A stretch of 64,000 nucleotides of DNA from Hypomesus transpacificus (lineage: Eukaryota > Chordata > Actinopteri > Osmeriformes > Osmeridae): positions 197,300-261,299 of the forward strand of contig NW_025813704.1 of assembly GCF_021917145.1 (NCBI RefSeq), given 5' to 3'. The notes below the pieces were generated by a model. That model worked only from the letters and a program-made list of their open reading frames with translations. It was not told where the DNA came from and did not search any database. Positions 12,460 to 24,410 of the stretch are shown piece after piece; the first letter of the stretch is position 1, and each line of letters begins with the position of its first letter. A program made the translations under genes and the position numbers.

Positions 12460-13913
12460 ATGGCGTTTGCCCCAGCGGTTTGGTTAGCTGTTCAGGAAGA
12501 ACTCTGTGGGGACAACAGTTCGGAAACAAAGCCTGAAAACTACTTTGATGATTTTGAAGATGAGGAACTGTTTCAAATGTTTCACCTTACTCGACCATGC
12601 ATCAATTTCATTACAGACTATGTAAGTCACCAGATGACAAAAATACATGATACCAAACAGACCAGTCATTCTCCTTGCGGAATGGTGATGACCGCGTTGG
12701 ACTACTATGCTAACGGAATTGTATCAACGACAGTCCAAAATAAAGTCGGATTAAATCCCTTAGAAACGCCAGAAGTCATTTATATCGTTTCAAAGGTGTT
12801 GTCCGGTATGGTCAGTGATTTTGTCACTTTCCCGAGGACTCGTGACTCGAGAGCCAACGTCGCTAATGACATAAAGAACTTCTGCGGGATGCCGAACGTG
12901 TTGGGTGTGGTGGCTTGTCTGCATGCGAGGGTGAGACCGGCTCATCTCCAGCCCGAGCTCTTTCGGAATACTCTGGGTTTCTTATCAGTCATGATCCAAA
13001 TCATCTGCGACTGTGAAGGAAATATTTTGAGTGTGGAAGAATGTTGTGTAGGCAGCACTCCTCAGCAAAACATCTGGAACACCTCTGTTATAGGATCTCA
13101 ATTTAAGCGAGGGGTACATGGAACCAACTGGATTATAGGTAAACACCCGATCTAGTTTACTTCCACATGAGTTAATAAAGGCATGTCTTGAAAAGGACAA
13201 CGCTTTCCCAAAGCGCTGTGTGCTGTAGTTCTAATCCGTAGCCGTTTCTATACAACGACCACCGATAACACCACCTGTAGCAGCGACTTGGTTGTCATGT
13301 CAGTCATGTGTAGTAGGCCTTATTGCAGGTTTATTAAAAGGCTGTTGGGGGGGGGGTTAATATAATTGGACGGGGATGGGAACAGAAACAGTACAAGTCC
13401 TTTGTTTTTTGACTGAGATGTGTTCAGTTTGAGTATTAGGCCGAATATTCGTGTTGTCCGTGAACAAAATATCTGTTGTTAACCACAGCTGTCTGTGCTT
13501 TTCCTCACGGAGCGGGTTCCGGTTACACGCTCGGCTGTCATCTCCTGACGCCCGTGTTTCCCGCCAACAGCGAGCCGGAAAAGCGCTTTAACTCCGCGCA
13601 CGCCAAGGTTCTCCGAATGATGCAGGAAACTATCACGTCGCTGAAGAAGCGCTTCCTGTGTCTCAAGTTCTTCGGTTACGCGCAGCAGGACGCCCTGGAT
13701 AAGAAGGGTGATGTCATGAACGCCTGCTGCGTCCTGCACAACATTGCCAAGAAATTTTCCGTCCCGTCTGTGGTGGAACCGGGGGAGAACTTGGAGACCA
13801 TGCACCCGGGAGCGCAGTTCCGGGACTTGTCCGCAGAGCTGCCTCTCGAGATGGCAAAGGCCAGAGACGACATCATTGCTGGATATTTCTCTGTCTCTGG
13901 AGCGACAGTATGA
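12460..13913 (+). CDS. HARBI1-like (Harbinger transposase-derived) protein, catalytic acids lost
   Basis: Two exons, 12460-13138 and 13489-13913. The donor is ATAG|GTAAAC, the acceptor AACCACAG, and the phase is 1. They encode 367 residues, close to HARBI1 (349). It aligns along its length with HARBI1: an N-terminal helical region, GMPNVLGVVACLHARVRP, the ICDCEGNILSVEECCVGS strand, GSGYTLGCHLLTP, RFNSAHAKV, SLKKRFLCLK and ACCVLHNIAKKF. At each position where the family has a catalytic acid, this protein differs: GVVDC becomes GVVAC, the Asp after PGS is Gln, GDS becomes GSG, and the Glu of the VIEKTF block aligns with Gln. The frame and splice sites are intact. No flanking terminal inverted repeats were recognised, so this looks like a domesticated gene rather than a mobile copy. 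AATAAA at 14170-14175 may end the transcript. Confidence 0.85.
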
Positions 13914-14452
13914 AATGCTACAGGATGAACTCGCCGGTGAAGGTACACGGAGGGAAATGTAGAATGACATCACAAGCCAAGTCTTGCACGCATACAGGCA
14001 GTCTGGGAATCTTGTCCAGTTAAGATGAAGAAAATAATTATTTAACAGTTTCTGTTTCATTCTTGGAAAAGTAAAAAGAAAATAATAATAAGGTTTTGGA
14101 AAACGTACTTTTATGTTACAACATCCATACATTCCATATATTACTTGAAATTCAATACAACATTTAAAAAATAAAAAATGTGTGTATTTCCTTTGGAGTG
14201 CAGATAAAAATAAACATCAGGCAGCTTTGTGGTGCGCTTTCAAAACAATAACAAATACAAAAGCAGTGTTACTCTCCTCCAGCACCCAGAATCCCTCAGA
14301 GTAAAGAAGGATGGGAGTACAAGATGGCCTTAACAGGTCTATGTACATCTGGAAATGTGTTACTTCATCAGTCAGCGTTGTAGATGTGCTCGTCTGCGAT
14401 CACATTGTGAGTTTATATTCATGTTTTCTTGTAAGCTTACAGACTGTCGCAT
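13914..14452. other. Convergent 3' UTRs
   Basis: AT-rich sequence lies between two convergent stop codons, that of the HARBI1-like gene at 13913 and that of the ptprh-like gene at 14453. AATAAA motifs on the plus strand occur at about 14170 and 14208. No coding content is seen. Confidence 0.6.
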
Positions 14453-17400
14453 TCAGACGCTTGAATTGGCTTTCTGGAATTCTCTTAGTGCGGTTGCGTT
14501 AGCGTAGATCATGTCAGAGTTCTCGTACAGGTTCTCTGATGGCGCCGTCTTGGGTTCTAGAGAGTCCATGATGCACTGGTGCAGGTAAACGTACTGGCTC
14601 TGCAAGAGGGAAAACAAGATCATGGTAACTCGTGTCGAGGCGACACGTGACACAGTCATGTTCTCAATGCGTTTGCTAAGCCTCATTCTGTCATTTAAGT
14701 ATTTCTGAATTTCTCTTATGGCTGGATGGTCAAGACTTATGTAAGATTATGATCTGGTTTTGTTGTTGTTGAGAGAAGCGTAGTCTGAAAAGGGCAACAT
14801 TAGTGACCTTTTGGGATCAGTAGTGGAATTGGACTTTCCTCCTTTCTACCCTACCTTCCCTACTCCTTCCCTCTCCTCTTTCCCACCCCTCCCCCCACCC
14901 CCCTCCCCCCCCTCCTCTCACCTCTGTCTGGACCATGAGGGGTCGGCTCTGCCTCATCTTGTGTACGAAGGCGGCGATGCCCACAGCCCTCTCCCTCTCC
15001 ATCTGCTGCAGGGTGACGTCCAGGGCGATCAGCGTGCCAGTTCTGCCCACTCCAGCACTGACACACGCACACACACACAGACAGTCACATACACTACCAA
15101 CTAGACTAAAAGCTGTACAATTCCCACTATCCACTTTTTGCAATCGCCAACTACAAAATGAAATCACACAAAATGTTCCTAATTTTTTTATTCTCACTGG
15201 TCCAGTAACTGATAACAAAAAACAGAAATGACAGAAATGCCTTTGTGGGGCTGCAGTACCTGCAGTGCACCACCGTGGGGCCCCCGCCAGCCCCTGGGCC
15301 CTCGATGTGCTGGCGGACCAGCTGCCTGAACTGGATGAGGGCGGTGGTGCCCTGGGGAACCCCGTGGTCGGGCCAGGAGGTGAAGTGGAAGTGCTTCACG
15401 CTGCGCTCCTCCGCCGAGCTCTCCTGCAGGGAGGAGAGGCAGGGGGTGTAACACTGGGCAGGGGGTGTAACACTGGGCAGGGGGTGTAACACTGGGCAGG
15501 GGGTGTAACACTGGGCAGGGGGTGTGAACACTGGGCAGGGGGTGTAACACTGGGCAGGGGGTGTAACACTGGGCAGGGGGTGTGAACACTGGGCAGGGGG
15601 TGTAACACTGGGCAGGGGGTGTAACACTGGGCAGGGGGTGTAACACTGGGCAGGGGGTGTAACACTGGGCAGGGGGTGTAACACTGGGCAGGGGGTGTGA
15701 ACACTGGGCAGGGGGTGTAACACTGGGCAGGGGGTGTGAACACTGGGCAGGGGGTGTAACACTGGGCAGGGGGTGTAACACTGGGCAGGGGGTGTGAACA
15801 CTGGGCAGGGGGTGTAACACTGGGCAGGGGGTGTAACACTGGGCAGGGGGTGTGACACTGGGCAGGGGGTGTAACACTGGGCAGGGGGTGTAACACTAAG
15901 CAGGGGGTGTGAACACTGGGCAGGGGGTGTAACACTGGGCAGGGGGTATGAACACTGGGCAGGGGGTGTGACACTGGGCAGGGGGTGTAACACTGGGCAG
16001 GGGGTGTAACACTGGGCAGGGGGTGTAACACTGGGCAGGGGGTATGAACACTGGGCAGGGGGTGTAACACTGGGCAGGGGGTGTAACACTGGGCAGGGGG
16101 TGCGATTGCTCTGTTGGCTTCCAAACGAACCATAAAAGGTCCAATCAGGTTTGACCTGATGTATTTTTTTTAGGTTCGGTGTAGTATGTATATTTTTTTT
16201 ACGGCTAATCTTTCACACCCCACACTTTTTATAAGGAAAATTATATGAAACGTTAATCTTTGTAAGGATAAAGAAGCTGCCCTACCCACATTTGAAAACA
16301 AACTACTCTCGGTCTGAGTAACCTGCTCTAGGCTGTCTAGATCTAGAGTCAGTCCCCTGACTCTAGGCTGTCTAGATCTAGGGTCAGTCCCCTGACTCTA
16401 GGCTGTCTAGATCTAGAGTCAGTCCCCTGACTCTAGGCTGTCTAGATCTAGGGTCAGTCCCCTGACTCTAGGCTGTCTAGATCTAGGGTCAGTCCCCTGA
16501 CTCTAGGCTGTCTAGATCTAGGGTCAGTCCCCTGACTCTAGGCTTTCTAGATCTAGAGTCAGTCCCCTGACTCTGTTAGTGTAGGATGAAATGACAGCAT
16601 TTGTTAAATTAATTGATATATAACTGAGGACATTTCGCTTACGTTTTTCACCCGAAACTCCCTCAGTGTCCAGTCTGGGTCTCTGTGCTGTGACGTGATG
16701 GTGACCAGCAGGCCTCCGTACAGACAGGGGGCGCTGTCCAGGGGCCAGTATTGCTCACACTTACCCTGCACACACAGCCACCCTGGGGTGTCACTCAAGA
16801 GCTCCTCACACAATCCACTTTTTCATTTTCTTTATTCACGTCATGTTATTCATTTCACAAATGCTTTCATCTAAACCGGAATTTTCCCTGATAGTCAAAC
16901 ACTCACCCGCCCTCCTTCGACGCAGTTGGTCACCATGACTACGGCCCTCACCCTCTGCTCCCAGATCATTCTCCAGAAGTCGTTTATGGTGGAGGGCAAA
17001 GGCCCTTGAGCCGCGATGTACTGCTTGTTACCGCCATAGCCCTGACAGAGAGAAGAGGGGAGGAAGGGGAGAGGGAAAGAGAGAAGGAGAGAGAGGGGAG
17101 AGAGAGGGAGGGGAGAGAGAGAGGGAGGGGAGAGAGGGAGAAAAAGAGGTCAGACTCACCTTAATCACGTGGTTATTGCACAACATTCTATCAGGCCTCA
17201 TGGCCTCATTAGGTTGCTATCTGCTGGACCCATACACCACACCTTGAGTAAACACCTAAAGGAGATCCTGTCATGTCAGGAGGGCTATTATGCCGACTGG
17301 GGCAGGATCAAGAAGTGTTAAGAAGAAGGCTGTTACTGTACAGTAAAATAAGAAAATGTTCTTCATATGTTATGGACTTTCCTGGTAAAATGAAGGTAAA

Positions 17401-20400
17401 ATAAATTAAATCCTCACAGGCATGTAGCTGGCGTTGATATATTCAGAGGTTCTGTCAGGGTTGATGAAGGATAGCTTCACTCTGGACCAGTCATCTGAGG
17501 AACAGACACACAGAGTCACTCTACTGAACCACAACAGACCCACAGCGAGGGCCGGAGGGCGGGAGGGGCGGGAGGGCCGGAGCTCCCAGCGGTCAGCCCA
17601 CTTACACGGCAGCACGTTGGTGAAGCGGTTCTTGTCCTTCACCTCGGGGTCCAGCGCTGCCCTGCGAGACTGTTCCGTTCCCACCGGAGCAAAGTCCTGC
17701 ACAGACCAGAACACAGGAAGGTGCTTCCTCATGACTGCTGAGAGCAGCTGCCATGCAGGGCTGGACAGAGCGTGTGAGCCTGGTGAACAATCACAACAAC
17801 AACAACATACGAGCTGGGGAGCACACACAACAACAACAACATACGAGCTGGGCAGCACACACAACAACAACAACATACGAGCTGGGCAGCACACACAAAA
17901 ACAACAACAACATACGAGCTGGGCAGCACACACAACAACAACAACATACGAGCTGGGCAGCACACACAACAACAACAACATACGAGCTGGGCAGCACACA
18001 CAACAACAACAACATACGAGCTGGGCAGCACACACAACAACAACAACGTACGAGCTGGGCAGCACACACAACAACAACAACATACGAGCTGGGGAGCACA
18101 CACAACAACAACAACAACATACGAGCTGGGCATCACACACAACAGCAGCTCCAGGGAGGGTGTGCAGATCAAGAGGTCGCAGGTCAAATCGTGTTTCAGG
18201 ATGAGGAGGGTCGTGCCCCCACCTCCCCCCTGAGAGTTCCTCCCCTGGGTCAAGGTGTGACAGGGTTGTTTGTCCTTGTTACAATACCTCGTATTCCTCA
18301 CTGAAGCCTCGGTTCTGGTCGACACACAGCTGGTGATAGTGTTCTGGGAACTTCCTGGTTGGAATCGCTCTAGAGAGACAATCAACAGTTCATGTGACCT
18401 GGCTGGACAGCTGACATGAACAAGCTTGTAAATAAAAGATGGTCGATATATACATACTTCATCTGATTGGCAGATATTTTGGAGTGGCTGAGTGATACAG
18501 GCCTGTAAGAGGAGGACAAAGAAAAATAACGTTTTGTCTTTTGTGATTTTTCCCAGCAAATTGAGCTATAGCAAACTAGCAAAGTGTTAATTTATCACCA
18601 CGAGTGTTTTTCTACTGGAACGTTTCAATAAATCCACTCTTATGATATGAACTTTGATAAACACCCCTGGTGTTAAAGGAACCCTTTGAAACGTGATCAA
18701 CCCACTTGAGTAGCTCAGGTTTCCGTCGCAGAATGAAGACAGCCAGACCGGCCAGGAGGATGAGCAGCAGCACTGCGGTGATCGACCCTCCTATGACCCC
18801 TGCACAGGTACACACAGCTGCAGTCAGTCCAGCTGCAACATCACACGCAGGATGGGAACAGCACTAATGTTTCAAAGTTGTCCTCATTAGGATGGCTCTC
18901 ACCCCGAGGGTCTGTCCCACAGCTGATGACCACAGGGTTACTCCTCAGATCCCCTGAGAGGACACCCAGAGAGATGCTGTAGGTCTTGGCAGGCTGCAGG
19001 CCAGTGATCTGGGTGGACAACACGTTGGGGCTTATCTCTTTTTGTGGAGCTCTCCCTGTCAGGTTGGCCTCTGCAGCGCTCCACTCCCCAAGCTGGGCTT
19101 CCCAGGACAGGGAGAGGGCGTAGCCGCCTGCGCTGTAGTCACACCGCCAATTGGACAAGTCTGGAGGAACTACAAAAGACGAGGGGAAACACAGAAATAG
19201 ATGGCATGAGAAAATACAACTTGAGGTTTTGGATTTTTTTTGCCGACTGTGAGTAGACATGAGTCAGCAGTGGATGTGTTGAAGAAGAAGGTGTACTTTT
19301 AATAGTAGCTTCTACCCATAGTGACATATAGTGCAAAAGAGAAAGAGTGGGTTGGACATTTAATGGCTTCATCTGCAGTCAAATGTTGGAACCACTGATG
19401 CTATACCCACCCCTGGGACACAAACACTGTTTTGTTTAGGTTTACTCAGGAAAATGGTTCACACAGTGCAGTACACCGCAGCCTCATAAAATATTTACAT
19501 ATTTAAATAAAATGTCCTAAACCACTGACCACACTGCTGTGTGTTGCATCTTTCCGAGTGACTCACCCAGGGTCAGATTATGTTCACACTGCGTGTCGAC
19601 CCTGCCCTCCCTCTCGTAGAAGAGGGCCACTGTGTAGTTCGAGCCGGGAGACAGGCCTGTGAACCACACCTGACCACCACCCACACTGGTGTGCTCTCCT
19701 TTGCTGTTGGTTGCTGTTGCTTTGGTAAATAAACCCTCAAGGGTAGCCTTGATGGAGGTGTTGGACACTATCCACTTTGAGGCAGGACAGTTCATTCCTG
19801 CAGTCAAGAAGAGTACCTTGTTACTGGTGCATAGTAGAATCAATGAATTAAAGTCTAGGCAAAACTTTAAACGCGCACAAAAACATTTTTTCTATAAAAC
19901 AACAATTATAAAAAGAAGATTTACTCGTGACTGTGAAGTCATTTATTCCGCTACTTCGGACCCCTTCGAACACGCTGAAGAACGTGAGGTTGTATTCCGT
20001 GCCGGGGGTGAGACCAGTGACAACGTGCATCAGCTCAACCCTATCGTGAGCTGACACCTCGTCGGCTGAGATGTTAATCTGACGGTTATTTATCAGCAGT
20101 ATGTAATCGGAGATGCCATTTACTGGGATCCATTGCAGAGTGACGGTGTTCTGTGAGCGCTCCGTCACCTGGACCCCACCTGCTACGTTGACTGGAGCTG
20201 TGACAGACGAACAGAAGAGAAATCATCAGCATGTCAGATAACTTGACGCTTGATGAACTGGTCACTTTGAAATGTTGATTCTGAATATTTAAATTGTAAA
20301 GACATAATCCCCAACACCCAAACAAGCTGTGTGGGCGGAGCCCCGGACTTCAGCCACGCTGGAGGAGCTGGGTCACAGTAACAGAGCTGTTAGACATCCA

Positions 20401-23400
20401 TACACCCTGACCAGCCCACCATGTTACACCCTGACCAGCCCACCATGTTACACCCTGACCAGCCCACCATGTTACACCCTGACCAGCCCACCACGTTACA
20501 CACTGACCAGTCCACCATGTTACACCCTGACCAGTCCACCAGGTTACACCCTGACCAGCCCACCATGTTACACCCTGACCAGCCCACCATGTTACACCCT
20601 GACCAGCCCACCATGTTACACCCTGACCAGTCCACCAGGTTACACCCTGACCAGCCCACCATGTTACACCCTGACCAGCCCACCATGTTACACCCTGACC
20701 AGCCCACCATGTTACACCCTGACCAGTCCACCAGGTTACACCCTGACCAGCCCACCATGTTACACCCTGACCAGCCCACCATGTTACACCCTGACCAGTC
20801 CACCAGGTTACACCCTGACCAGCCCACCATGTTACACCCTGACCAGCCCACCATGTTACACCCTGACCAGCCCACCATGTTACACCCTGACCAGCCCACC
20901 ATGTTACACCCTGACCAGTCCACCAGGTTACACCCTCTCACGTAACACACCAGATATGCGGATATGTAGATTTATAGGGAACCTACTAGTGATGGCAGTC
21001 AACTTGGTTCCAGAGCTTCTCAGATCGTCCACCCCCACAGTGAAGAAAGTGAGATTGTATCTGGTGCCGGCAGAGAGGGAAAGGACAACGTGTGTCTGGC
21101 TGGTTCCTTCTGAGGCTGGAGGGATGAACACCTCTGGCTGGTCGTCAACACTCAGATTATAACCTTGAGAATTCTCCACAATGTTCCACTGCAGAGTCAC
21201 GCTGGTCTCAGTGCGCTCGGTCACATTGAGATCATCCACATTGGAGGGACCTGAGAAAACACAGGGATAACTTGAGGATAAGTTATAATCTAGGAACTCA
21301 TGTTGTATTAGAACTGTGTATTTGACAGGAAATGTCACAAGCTGCCCACACACAGCAAAACATCACATTCAACCTGAACCCTCAAAGGTGTATTATGATT
21401 TATTATGGGCTGTTGACATTCTGCATCACTGTTTTCACGTGTATATTGACACCTGAAAATGTCATGATACATTTATGATAATGTAAAGTTTGATATAAGT
21501 ATAGCTTTTATATACCATCTATAGATACAAAGATGTTGGTCTCAAAGTGACTGTCAGATTTATTTTATCTTTTACTTCCTTTAACGTCCGATTTCTTATC
21601 AGATCTACTGATATTTGAGGGTCTGTGGGTTGCGGACCAAGTTCATATTTAACATTAATGAGACAAACAACCTCTCATTTCGATGGTTAACTGTTTGCAT
21701 GAATGGAACCATAGAAAGATGGTCCAGTGAGCCATGAAGAGACCAGAACTGAGCATTAGTGTCTGTGATACTAAACACAGCAACATCACAGGACCAGGAC
21801 ATCCATATCTGAAAACATTTCCCCTTCCCAAGTTTCCCCTTGTAGTATAATAAACCTAGACTCAACCCTAATATAATACTCCTACCCCTAATTTAATACA
21901 ACTAATTAATACTGTATAATACATCCAATCTTTGCCATAGTATAATATGCCTAAGAATGATCCAAAATACTAGTTCAACGATCTCTTACATAACAGACCA
22001 GATATGTAGATTTATAGGGAACCTACTAGTACTAGCAGTCAACTTGGTTCCAGAGCTTCTCAGATTGTCCACCCCCACAGTGAAGACAGTGAGATTGTAT
22101 CTGGTGCCGGCAGAGAGCGAAGGGACAACGTGTGTCTGGCTGGTTCCTTCTGAGACAGGAGGGATAAACACCTCTGGCTGGTCGTCAACACTCAGATTAT
22201 AACCTTTAGAATTCTTCACAATGTTCCACTGCAGAGTCACGCTGGTCTCATTGCGCTCGGTCACATTGAGATCATCCACTTTGGAGGGACCTGAGAAAAC
22301 ACAGGGATCATTTGAGGACATCCATACATCCATCCAGGACATCCATATCTGAAAACATTTCCCCTCCTAAGGTTCCCTTTGTAGTATAATAAACCTCAAC
22401 CTTCATATAATATACCCACCCCAATATAATACACATCCCCTAATATAATACAACTAATTAATGCTGTATAATACACCCAACCTTTGCCCTAGTATAATAT
22501 GCCTAAGAATGATCCAAAATATTAGTTTAAAGATCTCTTACATAACAGACCAGATATGTAGATTTATAGGGCACCTACTAGTACTGGCAGACAACTTGGT
22601 TCCAGAGCTTCTCAGATCGTCCACCCCCACAGTGAAGAAAGTGAGATTGTATCTGGTGCCGGCAGAGAGGGAAGGGACAACGTGTGTCTGGCTGGTTCCT
22701 TCTGAGGCAGGAGGGATGAACACCTCTGGCTGGTCGTCAACACTCAGATTATAACCTTTAGAATTCTTCACAATGTTCCACTGCAGAGTCACGCTGGTCT
22801 CATTGCGCTCGGTCACATTGAGATCATCCACATTGGAGGGACCTGAGAAAACACAGGGATCATTTGAGGACATCCATACATCCATCCAGGACATCCATAT
22901 CTGAAAACATTTCCCCTCCTAAGGTTCCCTTTGTAGTATAATAAACCTCAACCTTCATATAATATACCCACCCCAATATAATACACATCCCCTAATATAA
23001 TACAGGACATCCACATCTGAAAACATTTCCCCTTCCCAAGTTTCCCCTTGTAGTATAATAAACCTAGACTCGAGCCTAATATAATACTCCTACCCCTAAT
23101 TTAATACAACTAATTAATACTGTATAATATATCCAACCTTAGCCCTAGTATAATATGCCTAAGAATGATCCAAAATACTAGTTCAACGATCTCTTACATG
23201 ACAGACCAGATATGTAGATTTATAGGGAACCTACTAGTACTGGCAGACAACTTGGTTCCAGAGCTTCTCAGATTGTCCACCCCCACAGTGAAGACAGTGA
23301 GATTGTATCTGGTGCCGGCAGAGAGGGAAGGGACAACGTGTGTCTGGCTGGTTCCTTCTGAGACAGGAGGGATGAACACCTCTGGCTGGTCATCAACACT

Positions 23401-24369
23401 CAGATTATAACCTTTAGAATTCTCCACAATGTTCCACTGCAGAGTCACGCTGGTCTCAGTGCGCTCGGTCACATGGAGACCAGCCACTTTGGAGGGACCT
23501 GAGAAAACACAGAGGATATGAGTTATAATCTAAGAATACATGTTCAACATAACAATCAACCCTAACCCTCAAAGATTCACTGTGATATCGTATGGACTGT
23601 GGACATTATGCACAACTGTTTTAACCTAACCCTAATATAGTCAACCTAATCCAAATGTTATCCACCTTACCCAAAATACACCTAACCCTAATATAATATA
23701 TACCAAACCCAAATCCCAGTTATAGATTCTTTCCTTAAACACATCCACACACTGACGAACAGCTGAATGAACAAAAAAAAGATGAAAACACAGTGCCATT
23801 GTATAGTTCAAGTCTTTTATATCATCATTGTATCGTTGTAATTAAAACGACCTGGTTATCAGGACACACCAACCAAGAGTCCTGAGAGACTTACGAGTTA
23901 CAGCAGAAAAGTTGTATCCTTTACTTCTTCCTCCCTCGTTCACAGTGAAGAGAGTGAAAAGATGTTTGGTGCCGGGTGTGAGAGATGAGACTGTTTTGGT
24001 CACGGTGGATCCACTTCCTAGTTCTGTGATGTTCACCTCAGTTCCGTTGCTAAACTGTAGTATGTATGTGTAGTCAGGGCTCTGCTTGTCCCACTGCAGA
24101 GTAACGCTGGTCTCAGTGTGCTCGGTTACAGTGACCAAGGTCACATCAACTGGAGCTGAATCAGAAGAAAAGCTAATTCAGTCAGATTCAGGTTCAAAGA
24201 CAAAATGGTGAAACACTTGAACAGTTGAACATTTTTGAAAAATACATGGAAAACATACAGGTTCTTTAAAAAGAACTGTTTTCACGATCACGAGGTATGG
24301 CAAATCACAACAAGAGGCAAACAATAATGACTTACGTGGTGTTGGGGTGGTGGTTGTTGGTGGATTTGT

Positions 24370-24410
<41 letters not shown>

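Noticed and set aside
15151-16144. Long minus-strand frames repeating a Pro/Cys/Val motif
   Set aside because: Translation of the 19/20-bp minisatellite; only the adjoining 15260-15423 exon is real PTP sequence.
20329-21162. 277-codon plus-strand frame repeating YTLTSPPC
   Set aside because: Produced by the 24-bp minisatellite and by the antisense of a real FN3 exon.
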